NCBI RefSeq assembly: GCF_004296405.1
Contig: NZ_PSRR01000030.1
Coordinates: forward strand, 1-42,322
Source of the DNA: Bradyrhizobium sp. Leo170
GTDB taxonomy: Bacteria; Pseudomonadota; Alphaproteobacteria; Rhizobiales; Xanthobacteraceae
Direction: 5' to 3'
DNA length: 42,322 nucleotides
Of the stretch, positions 33,765-41,417 are shown piece by piece. Within the stretch, counting starts at the first letter, position 1; the number at the start of each line of letters is the position of its first letter. The notes beneath the pieces were generated by a model that did not search any database, had not been told where the DNA came from, and saw nothing but the letters and a program-made list of their open reading frames with translations. The position numbers and the translations under genes were made by a program.

Positions 33765-35561
33765 CTAGCGCGAGAACAGCTCCTGATTGCGCCGCTCAAG
33801 CTCTTCTCCGTAGGTCCGCAGGACGTGCGCTTCGCTCACCGTTCCAATTGCCGCGCGATGGTTGATGCGATCGACGACGGCGAGCACGTCGGCCTCGCTT
33901 TGTTCGAAGGTCTTGAGAATCTCGCGAATCGAAGTATTGGGCAGCACGAATTCGTCATTTTGCCGGGCGATTGCGCCGAGCGGCGAATCCTCTGCAGCCT
34001 CGGTCAGGTGCAGGTCTGCCGACGAGACGATGCCGGCATAGGTTCCCTTCGCGTCGCGCAGCACGATCTGCCTGACTTGCACTGGAGAGAAGATCCTCTG
34101 AGCTTCCGCGATTGACATGCTGCTCGGCGCACTGTCGAAATCGGCTCGCATCAGGGAGCTGGCGTTCAATTGCCGGACCCAGCCAACGTCCTGAGGGCCG
34201 CGGATGACCTCGCCTCGGAGATGAAAGCGCCACGTCGCGAAATTGTAGCCGAACAATTCGCGTACCGTCAGCGCGCAGACAGAGGAGGCAATGACGGCAC
34301 CAACGGTCACCGAAAAATCGCCGGTGATCTCCAGCGCCAGGCAAATCATGCTGATCGGTGCGCCGAGCACTCCCGTTCCGAAAGCCGCAAGCGCGGCAAT
34401 AGCGGCCGTTCCCGGTTGCAGGGCAAACGCCGGCAGCAGGCTGCTCATTAGCGTGCTGTAAAACTGACCAATCAGCGCGCCCAGCAACAGCGAGGCGAAG
34501 AACAAGCCGCCGCGGAAGCCAGACCCGAGAGAGATTGCGGACGCCAGCGTCTTGAGCAGGATGATCGAGGCCAATAGCGTCCACGTTGGATTGCTCAAGA
34601 GCTGGATCTGCATCGCACCATGTCCCGCCCCCAGTACCGCAGGCGTCAGCAGCGCCAACGAGCCGAGCAGCGCTCCGCCAGCGATCGGCCTGAGAAAGCC
34701 ATTGAAAGCGGACAAGCGTTGAAAGCAACGCTCGGAGAACGCGACGGCCAACATCGTGATGACGCTGGCAAAGGCACAGAGCAGACCGATCATCATCGTC
34801 TGCCCGACCATCTCAGCTGAAACCGGAGAGGGAAAACCGGGAACCATCAGGAAGGATTGATGGGTGAGGTGCCTTGCGACAAGCCATGAAGCAACTGCGC
34901 TCGCGATAACGGGCACGAGGCTGGCCGAAGTATATGCGCCGAGAATGACTTCGAACGCGTAGAAAGCGCCGGCCAGCGGCGCGGAAAATGCGGCGCTGAT
35001 TGCGCCTGCCGCCCCACAAGCGACCAGAAGCCGCATATCGCTCCGTCGTGCCGCGAGCCGCTGTCCGAACAACGACCCAAAGGCGGCGCATATTTGGGTG
35101 TATCCCGCTTCCAGCCCCACCGATCCGCCGAAGCCGTTCGAAAGCAGTGTCTGGATAGAAATCAGCAGACTGCCGCGCATCGACAGGTGGCCGCCATAGA
35201 GTGCATTTGCCTCTATCGCATCGGCAAGCTGCTGTCCCCTGAGTTTGCGTGAAAAGAAAACCGCAATGAGCGCAAGGATGGCGCCGCCGATAATGGGGAC
35301 AAGCAACGCGCGCTGCCACAAGATGAACTTTGCCGAACTGAGATGTTCATCGAACGGGATATCGAACAAGAGCGCGTGCGCAGCCTGGCTCAGTTTCGAT
35401 ATGGATACGACGAGAAGTCCGCTCAGAAGCCCGACGACGATGGCGACCGCAACCAGACCGGTCTCGCGGTTGCGGACAAAATTGCGCAAGCCTGACGGAA
35501 GACGACGGCCAGTTGCGGCGCTTTGTTTTGCGCCGACCTCGGGTGCTGCCAAAGTGGTCAT
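33765..35561 (-). CDS. ClC-family chloride channel/transporter with C-terminal CBS domains
   Basis: 598 residues from the ATG at 35561; an upstream ATG at 35600 would add 13 basic residues, and neither start has a strong ribosome site. The membrane part shows GLEAGYTQICAAFGS, in the place of the usual GREGP gating-glutamate motif, and GSGFRGGLFFASLLLGALIG, in the place of GGIFAP. The usual GSGIP serine motif is replaced by RGQQLADAIE. Two CBS domains follow (about 475-590: SLMRADFDSAPSSMSIAEAQ, RQIVLRDAKGTYAGIVSSAD, TSIREILKTFEQSEADVLAV), which sense nucleotides or ionic strength. It ends 9 bases from the convergent GntR stop codon and is divergent from the sulfatase-activating enzyme. It may balance anion load during sulfate ester breakdown (inference). 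Confidence 0.86.
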   Translation of the reverse strand: MTTLAAPEVGAKQSAATGRRLPSGLRNFVRNRETGLVAVAIVVGLLSGLLVVSISKLSQAAHALLFDIPFDEHLSSAKFILWQRALLVPIIGGAILALIAVFFSRKLRGQQLADAIEANALYGGHLSMRGSLLISIQTLLSNGFGGSVGLEAGYTQICAAFGSLFGQRLAARRSDMRLLVACGAAGAISAAFSAPLAGAFYAFEVILGAYTSASLVPVIASAVASWLVARHLTHQSFLMVPGFPSPVSAEMVGQTMMIGLLCAFASVITMLAVAFSERCFQRLSAFNGFLRPIAGGALLGSLALLTPAVLGAGHGAMQIQLLSNPTWTLLASIILLKTLASAISLGSGFRGGLFFASLLLGALIGQFYSTLMSSLLPAFALQPGTAAIAALAAFGTGVLGAPISMICLALEITGDFSVTVGAVIASSVCALTVRELFGYNFATWRFHLRGEVIRGPQDVGWVRQLNASSLMRADFDSAPSSMSIAEAQRIFSPVQVRQIVLRDAKGTYAGIVSSADLHLTEAAEDSPLGAIARQNDEFVLPNTSIREILKTFEQSEADVLAVVDRINHRAAIGTVSEAHVLRTYGEELERRNQELFSR

Positions 35562-35732
35562 TGAAAACTCGCGTCGGCGTCGCAGCCGAGGGGCTGACAT
35601 TCACGATGGCGAGCTTTCGGGGGCGCCAATTCGCGCTCCCTGGTCGACGGTCTTGGGTGGTTGCTGCAATGGGCAGGGGCTGGAGGCATTCGAACTCCGC
35701 ACCGGAAATTCGGCAAATCTGGATTGACGAAT

Positions 35733-35754
35733 GTCATCCTAATAGTAATATGAC
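35733..35754. promoter_or_regulatory. Candidate GntR operator B (GTCAT-N12-ATGAC)
   Basis: Perfect 7-base arms ATGTCAT and ATGACAT flank a 12-base spacer, with core arms GTCAT/ATGAC. It lies between the divergent ClC gene and the sulfatase-activating enzyme, in AT-rich DNA that contrasts with its surroundings. A further half-site ATGAC lies at 35765. Confidence 0.65.
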
Positions 35755-35947
35755 ATGTAGACAAGATGACAAATGGCGCCGCGTGGCGCTCGTTGCGACA
35801 GCGCGCGAGTGCGGCCATCCACGCCATTGACGAGTCGAAGCCGATGATTGCACCAGGCCAAGGGGAAAGCGTGCGCAATGATGGTCGCGTGGACGGCTGC
35901 TGCGCGCCAAGATCTTCCCGACAGGGATGCGCCACCCTGGAGGAGCG

Positions 35948-35986
35948 ATGGCTAAGCGTCAATGGATCCATGCCCCGCCGAAGTGA
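35948..35986 (+). other. Short 12-codon reading frame overlapping the FGE start
   Basis: The best Shine-Dalgarno in this region (GGAGGAG at 35939-35945) stands before an ATG at 35948, which opens MAKRQWIHAPPK and a stop. It overlaps the likely start of the formylglycine-generating enzyme (35970) in another frame. It may be a coupling leader, or a sign of an indel that moved the true start out of frame. Confidence 0.35.
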
Positions 35987-36827
35987 GGCTGTCTCTATCC
36001 CGGGAGGTCGCGCCGAGATGGGGACGGACGCCCCTGTCTTTGAGGCTGATGGCGAAGCCCCGCGAAGGCGCCTGACCCTCAAGCCGTTTGCCCTCGATGC
36101 CGTGACCGTTACGAACGAACGCTTCGCCGCGTTCGTTCGGGAGAGGGGCTATGTCACCGACGCCGAACGGCTTGGTTGGTCCTTCGTCTTCTATCAACAT
36201 CTTGCTGGCGGAGCCGATCAATATCCGCGCGTTCAGGGCGCCGACTGGTGGTGTCGCGTGGACGGTGCGTTTTGGGCGGCGCCGGAGGGCGGGGCTTCGA
36301 ACATTTCGGAGCGGCTGGATCATCCGGTCGTTCATGTTTCGCATGTGGATGCCCAGCACTTTGCATCGTGGAGTGGCGGCCGTCTTCCCAGCGAGGCTGA
36401 GTGGGAGCATGCGGCGCGTGGCGGCCTTGAAGGTGCGTTGTTTCCCTGGGGCAACCGGGAGCCCGACGACCGGTCATACTTTCCATGCAACATCTGGCAA
36501 GGAGACTTCCCATCCAGAAATACCCTTGCGGACGGTTACTTCTCTACGGCGCCGGCGCGGTCGTTCGCGCCCAACGGCTATGGACTCTATAATTGCAGCG
36601 GCAATGTCTGGGAATGGTGCGCAAACGCCTATCGCGTTTCTTCGCTCAAACGTGCGGCGCAAATGACCAACGCCACCGCGCTACGGGACGGATGGCGCGT
36701 GCTGAAAGGCGGTTCGTTTCTCTGTCATCGCTCATACTGCTACCGCTATCGCATCGCTGCGCGCACCGGAAATCCACCCGACACGAGCACCTCCCATATC
36801 GGGTTTCGTGTCGCTTACGATCTTTGA
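35970..36827 (+). CDS. Formylglycine-generating enzyme (SUMF1 type, sulfatase-activating)
   Basis: 285 residues from the ATG at 35970. The fold is complete: VSIPGGRAEMGTDAPVFEAD near residue 8, GEAPRRRLTLKPF, VTNERFAAFVRERGYVTDAE, HPVVHVSHVDAQHFASWSGG, RLPSEAEWEHAARGG, LFPWGNREPDD, NIWQGDF, NGYGLYNCSGNVWEW and the C-terminal GGSFLCHRSYCYRYRIAART. The two cysteines C252 and C257 (C-H-R-S-Y-C) are those of true copper-dependent FGEs, so this is an authentic activase and not one of the many FGE-fold proteins lacking them. It converts the cysteine of a C-x-P-x-R motif to formylglycine in nascent sulfatases in the cytoplasm. The partner is the sulfatase at 39900. An upstream GTG at 35871 with AAGGGGAAA, or the ATG at 35766, are alternative starts. 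Confidence 0.9.
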   Translation: MPRRSEAVSIPGGRAEMGTDAPVFEADGEAPRRRLTLKPFALDAVTVTNERFAAFVRERGYVTDAERLGWSFVFYQHLAGGADQYPRVQGADWWCRVDGAFWAAPEGGASNISERLDHPVVHVSHVDAQHFASWSGGRLPSEAEWEHAARGGLEGALFPWGNREPDDRSYFPCNIWQGDFPSRNTLADGYFSTAPARSFAPNGYGLYNCSGNVWEWCANAYRVSSLKRAAQMTNATALRDGWRVLKGGSFLCHRSYCYRYRIAARTGNPPDTSTSHIGFRVAYDL

Positions 36828-36872
36828 TCGGCATTCGTCGGCGGGCTCGATCCCGATACTCCAAAGGAAGGC

Positions 36873-38306
36873 ATGATGTATCCAAGCGTTCTTCTTCAAG
36901 TTGCCGGCGTGTGGCGTGAGGCCTGCGGCGGGATCGCGCATCCAATCCTCAATCCCGCCACGGGAGAGGAAGTCGGGAGGCACCCCGTCGCGGCGCAAGC
37001 CGATTTGGACGAAGCCCTGCTGGCGGCAGATCGCGGTTTCAAGCAGTGGCGCGCAGTGTCGCCGTATGAGCGGGGCCAGATCCTCCGAAAATCGGCAAGC
37101 CTGTTACGGGAGCGGGCCGAAACTATCGCGCGCATCATGACGATTGAGCAAGGCAAGCCCATCGCCGAGGCTCGGCTCGAGATTGCGGCCGGTGCCGACT
37201 TCATCGATTGGGCAGCGGAGGAAGGGCGGCGCGTCTATGGCCGTGTCATACCGGCTCGCGGGCCTGGCGTGGCGCAACTGGCCGTTCGCGAGCCAGTTGG
37301 TCCCGTCGCCGCCTTTACGCCGTGGAATTTTCCGATCGTCCAGGCGGCACGCAAGGTTGCGAGCGCGCTGTCCACGGGATGCTCGGTAATCCTGAAAGGT
37401 CCAGAGGAGGCGCCAGCCAGTTGTGCCGAGATGGTAAGGGCATTTCTGGATGCCGGTGTTCCAGCCGATGCGCTGTCGTTTGTGCTTGGATCTCCGGCCG
37501 AGATTTCATCCTATCTGATCGCGCATCCAGTGATCAGAAAGATCTCGTTCACCGGTTCGACCGTGGTCGGTAAGACTCTTGCGGCGCTGGCGGGCCAGCA
37601 CATGAAACGGGCCACGATGGAGCTCGGCGGACATGCGCCGGCTTTGATTTTCTCGGATGCCGATCTGGACAGGGCGGTGACGACCCTTGCGGCGAACAAG
37701 TTCCGAAACGCAGGGCAGGTTTGCATTTCCCCCAGTCGTTTCCTGGTCCAGGCTTCCGTCATGGATCAGTTCATCGAGAAGTTCGTGGCGACAGCCAGGC
37801 AGGTGAGGGTCGGCGATGGCCTTGATCCACAGACAACGATGGGGCCACTCGCGCATGAGCGGCGACTTCTCGCCATGGAGCAATTGGTGAGCGATGCTCG
37901 CGAGCAGGGCGCGGAAATTCGCCTCGGTGGCGGACGGTTCGGCAATCGCGGATATTTCTTCGAGCCGACCGTCATCGCCAACGCTTCTCTCGACGTGCGC
38001 GTGATGAATGAAGAGCCGTTCGGCCCGATCGCCGTGATGCGTCCGTTCTATGACGTGGACGAGGCGGTCGCTGAGGCGAACAGACTCCCGTTCGGCCTTG
38101 CGGCCTATGCGTATACCCGCTCGATGAGCGTCGCCGATAAGCTCGCCGCCAGCGTCGAATGTGGAATGATATCGATCAATCACCACGGTCTTGGTCTCCC
38201 CGAAAATCCGTTCGGCGGCGTCAAGGACTCGGGCTACGGCAGCGAGGGTGGCAGCGAGGCCCTCGAAGGCTATCTCGTTTCGAAACTGGTTTCGCGGACC
38301 AACTAG
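36873..38306 (+). CDS. NAD(P)-dependent aldehyde dehydrogenase (succinate-semialdehyde dehydrogenase-like)
   Basis: 477 residues; the ATG at 36873 has AAGGAAGG just upstream. Catalytic residues are visible: E250 in ATMELGGHAP and C284 in GQVCISPSRF. The cofactor-binding segments PWNFPIVQAARKVASAL and FTGSTVVGKTL, and the C-terminal ENPFGGVKDSGYGSEGG, are characteristic of the semialdehyde dehydrogenase group. It oxidises an aldehyde to the carboxylate. It starts 45 bases after the FGE gene. The natural partner is the GMC alcohol dehydrogenase at 41418, which would supply the aldehyde. Confidence 0.92.
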   Translation: MMYPSVLLQVAGVWREACGGIAHPILNPATGEEVGRHPVAAQADLDEALLAADRGFKQWRAVSPYERGQILRKSASLLRERAETIARIMTIEQGKPIAEARLEIAAGADFIDWAAEEGRRVYGRVIPARGPGVAQLAVREPVGPVAAFTPWNFPIVQAARKVASALSTGCSVILKGPEEAPASCAEMVRAFLDAGVPADALSFVLGSPAEISSYLIAHPVIRKISFTGSTVVGKTLAALAGQHMKRATMELGGHAPALIFSDADLDRAVTTLAANKFRNAGQVCISPSRFLVQASVMDQFIEKFVATARQVRVGDGLDPQTTMGPLAHERRLLAMEQLVSDAREQGAEIRLGGGRFGNRGYFFEPTVIANASLDVRVMNEEPFGPIAVMRPFYDVDEAVAEANRLPFGLAAYAYTRSMSVADKLAASVECGMISINHHGLGLPENPFGGVKDSGYGSEGGSEALEGYLVSKLVSRTN

Positions 38307-38312
38307 TCCAAA

Positions 38313-38334
38313 GTCATCATATAAGCATGATGAC
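38313..38334. promoter_or_regulatory. Candidate GntR operator C (GTCAT-N12-ATGAC)
   Basis: Perfect inverted repeat; the full arms GTCATCAT and ATGATGAC are separated by 6 bases, which gives the same GTCAT-N12-ATGAC geometry as sites A and B. It lies upstream of the MFS transporter, and a TTGACA hexamer follows at 38338-38343. It therefore sits where a repressor could block a promoter for the downstream genes. Confidence 0.65.
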
Positions 38335-38446
38335 ATATTGACATATCAAATAAGAAGGGGCATTGAAGGTTCAGGTCTGGGAAGAACGACAACAAAGAAC
38401 GGGCGCATGAATTGGCGCTGCGGTTCTCAATACAAGGGGAGGGTTC

Positions 38447-39787
38447 ATGAGTTCGCTGGCGGAAGTGGCGCCGCGCGCGTCTGTAAACGCGGAAGCCGAC
38501 TATGTGCGGTCGGGGATTGAGTTGGCGAAATGGAGAATCGTCCCATTTCTCTTTCTGTGCTTTATCCTGAACTATATCGACCGAACCAATGTCGCCTTTG
38601 CCAAGCTCCACTTTCAGAAGGACCTTGGATTTACCGACGCGGTATATGGTTTTGGCGTATCGCTCTTCTTCGCCGGTTTCCTGCTGTTTGAGGTGCCGAG
38701 CAATCTTCTCCTCGCCCGGATCGGAGCGCGCAAGACCCTCGCGCGCATCATGATCCTCTGGGGAATCGTGTCGGTCGCCATGATGTTTATCAAGACGCCG
38801 ACGCATTTCTATCTGGGGCGCTTCCTGCTTGGGGCGGCGGAAGCCGGGTTCGTGCCAGGCGTTGTCCTTTACCTCAGCTTCTGGTTCCCCTCGACGCTCC
38901 GCGCGCGCATCACCTCGCTGTTCATGGCGGCGTTGCCGATCTCGGGGATCATCAGTAATCCGATTTCGGGCCTGATCATGGATAATCTCGGAGGCGCCTT
39001 TGGTCTCGCGAGTTGGCAGTGGTTGTTTCTTCTCGAAGGGCTGCCCTCGATCGTCGTCGGCGTCGTGGCGTTTTGGTACCTTGCCGATCGGCCGAAGGCG
39101 GCGAAATGGCTGTCCGATCCCGAAAGGGATGCGCTTGCGTCGAGCGTCGAGCGCGAGGAGCAGGGCAAGCAAGCTGCAACGCATCATGGGTTTGGGGGAC
39201 TGCTCGCCGATCCCCGCATCTACGTGTTCGCTTTTGCGGTCTTCACCCAGTACGCGGTCGCAAATACGTTTGCGTTCTGGGGTCCGTCGATCCTTAGGGG
39301 ATCCGGGGTTGCCAATGTCTGGTATCTTGGCCTGCTGAACGCGGTTCCGTTCGTGGCCGGCGTGGTGATGATGACGACTGTGGCCTGGCGATCCGACAAG
39401 AAGATGGAGCGTCGATGGCACGCGGCGTTCGGACAGGCGCTTTCAGTCGTCGGCCTCATGCTGCTGCCGGCCGGCGTGCATGATCCCCTTCTCGCGGTCG
39501 TGTCGCTCGCCCTTGTCGCATCCGGCCATTATGCGTTTTGGTCCGTTTTCTGGACGATTCCTCCGAGCTACTTCCGTGCCCGCTCGGCGCCGGGAGGCAT
39601 CGCGCTCGTAGCGAGCATCGGAGCTCTGGGCGGCATCTTCGCGTCGAACCTCATGGGCATGATCAAAGATGCCACGGGGAGCTTCAGTGCCGGGTTCTAT
39701 GGGATCGCTGCGTTGGCGGCGCTCGGAGTTGTCGTGTTGCTCGTGGGCTTTCCGGCGCGATTGCTGCCGGCAGTCAAGGCATCCTGA
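38447..39787 (+). CDS. MFS transporter, anion:cation symporter (ACS) family
   Basis: 446 residues with about 12 transmembrane segments. The start is well supported by GGGAGGG before the ATG. The family motif LNYIDRTNVAFAKLHFQKDL (about residues 42-61) and the loop after the second helix, LLARIGARKTLARIMILWG, are typical of ACS transporters for organic anions such as phthalate, tartrate, glucarate and galactonate. The segment FLLGAAEAGFVPGVVLYLSF also fits. It is read from the promoter region that holds operator C and is upstream of the sulfatase, so it probably imports the organic anion or exports a product. The substrate is not visible. Confidence 0.9.
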   Translation: MSSLAEVAPRASVNAEADYVRSGIELAKWRIVPFLFLCFILNYIDRTNVAFAKLHFQKDLGFTDAVYGFGVSLFFAGFLLFEVPSNLLLARIGARKTLARIMILWGIVSVAMMFIKTPTHFYLGRFLLGAAEAGFVPGVVLYLSFWFPSTLRARITSLFMAALPISGIISNPISGLIMDNLGGAFGLASWQWLFLLEGLPSIVVGVVAFWYLADRPKAAKWLSDPERDALASSVEREEQGKQAATHHGFGGLLADPRIYVFAFAVFTQYAVANTFAFWGPSILRGSGVANVWYLGLLNAVPFVAGVVMMTTVAWRSDKKMERRWHAAFGQALSVVGLMLLPAGVHDPLLAVVSLALVASGHYAFWSVFWTIPPSYFRARSAPGGIALVASIGALGGIFASNLMGMIKDATGSFSAGFYGIAALAALGVVVLLVGFPARLLPAVKAS

Positions 39788-39899
39788 CGTCGCCGGACGG
39801 AATGGGATGTTGCCGGCTTTTGCATGTTTCGTTTCCGGCCAGGAACACCTGCGGCCTGATCGGAAGCGACGATCGTTACCGCAACAAGGAGCATGATCG

Positions 39900-41366
39900 A
39901 TGGTCGATCGTCCGAACATCATTCTCATCATTACCGACCAGCAGCGCCATGACACTGTGGCCGGGTTAGGCGCGCATTGGATGAAGACGCCAAATCTGGA
40001 CCGCCTCGTCGCCTCGGGGGTATCGTTCGGAAATTGCTATACGCCGTCGCCGCTGTGCGTTCCGGCGCGAGCCAGCCTCTTCACCGGGATGTACCCCCAC
40101 AGTCATCACGTCACGATGAATTTCTACAAGTGGGAGCCGACCTGGGTCCGGTTGCTGGCCGAGGCCGGATATCACTGCGCCAATATCGGGAAGATGCATA
40201 CGAATCCCTACGACGCTCCTGGAGGGTTTCACCAGCGTATCGTCGTGGAAAACAAGGACCGGCCGATGTTCCTCGATGAACCGGAGCGGGCCTATTATGA
40301 TCACTGGGATATCGCGCTGCGGTCGCAGGGGCTGACCCGTCCGACGCGCTACGCCAGATACAAGCGCGATCCGGCGTACTTCAAGGAAGCGTTGGGCGCG
40401 TATCCCTGGGAATACGACGAGTCGATGCATCCGGACACATTCGTGGGACGCACCGCATGCTGGTGGCTTGAGGAGCGGCAGGCGGACGCGCCGCTCTTCC
40501 TCGAGATCGGCTTTCCGGGGCCGCATCCTCCGTTCGACCCGCCGCGGCGCTATATTGACATGTATGACGACGTCGACGTTCCCATGCCCAGGACGACGGC
40601 GGCCGAGTTGGCTGCCCAACCGCCGGCGCATCGGGCACTGCGACAGAACATGATCGACAAGAATTTCGATTGCGTTGCGTGGAAGAACGATCCGAGCACC
40701 GAGGCGATCCGCCGGATGCGGCGCTACTACGCAGCGAACGTCACGCTGATCGATGAGCAGGTCGGCAATATCATGAGCGTGCTCGAGCGGAAGGGCTATC
40801 TGAAGAACGCCATCGTGATTTTCACTTCTGATCACGGCGAGAACCTCGGGGATCATGGGCATATCCAGAAATGGAACATGTACGATACCGCCACCAAGGT
40901 TCCGCTGGTCGTGTGGAGTTCAGATCTCAAGACGCGCGATGTCCGGACGGATTCGTTGGTCCAACTGATGGACATTGCCCCCACCATTCTCGACTATGCC
41001 GGTGTGGGCATTCCTGCGGGCTGGGAAGCGGTATCGCTGCGGCCCGTTCTGGAGGATGGCACTGCAACCGTCCGCGACAGCGTCTATTCCGAACTCTATC
41101 GGGATCACATCCAGAGCGGATCGGAGTGCATCGTCATGCGTCGCGATGCGCGCTGGAAAGCCGTTTGGTATTTGGGCGAGAGCTGCGGTGAACTCTATGA
41201 TCTGGAAGCGGACCCGGACGAGCTGCAGAATCTCTGGGACTCGAAGCAGCACGTGCAGATCCGGAACGAGTTTGTCCAGCACATCCAGGATTGGCTCATC
41301 CGCGGTGCGATCGAGAATCGCGAACAGAACAGGGAAAAGCCGCAGCCCGCAATGGCGATCGGCTAG
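39900..41366 (+). CDS. Cys-type sulfatase (type I, formylglycine-dependent)
   Basis: 488 residues from the ATG at 39900, with AAGGAG 8 bases upstream. The N-terminus RPNIILIITDQQRHDTVAGL gives the metal-binding aspartate region. The signature C53-V-P-A-R-A-S-L-F-T-G is the site where cysteine becomes formylglycine. Further metal or substrate residues are in IGKMH near residue 98 and SDHGENLGDHG near 310. No signal peptide is seen, so it acts in the cytoplasm. The FGE at 35970 is the expected activator. The family includes choline sulfatases, phosphonate monoester hydrolases and aryl or alkyl sulfatases. Context with an alcohol dehydrogenase and an aldehyde dehydrogenase suggests a primary alkyl sulfate ester (inference). 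Confidence 0.92.
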   Translation: MVDRPNIILIITDQQRHDTVAGLGAHWMKTPNLDRLVASGVSFGNCYTPSPLCVPARASLFTGMYPHSHHVTMNFYKWEPTWVRLLAEAGYHCANIGKMHTNPYDAPGGFHQRIVVENKDRPMFLDEPERAYYDHWDIALRSQGLTRPTRYARYKRDPAYFKEALGAYPWEYDESMHPDTFVGRTACWWLEERQADAPLFLEIGFPGPHPPFDPPRRYIDMYDDVDVPMPRTTAAELAAQPPAHRALRQNMIDKNFDCVAWKNDPSTEAIRRMRRYYAANVTLIDEQVGNIMSVLERKGYLKNAIVIFTSDHGENLGDHGHIQKWNMYDTATKVPLVVWSSDLKTRDVRTDSLVQLMDIAPTILDYAGVGIPAGWEAVSLRPVLEDGTATVRDSVYSELYRDHIQSGSECIVMRRDARWKAVWYLGESCGELYDLEADPDELQNLWDSKQHVQIRNEFVQHIQDWLIRGAIENREQNREKPQPAMAIG

Positions 41367-41417
41367 GTCTGTCTCACCCACGTTGGTTCGTCTCTCGCGC
41401 AGGAAAATTCGAATCTA

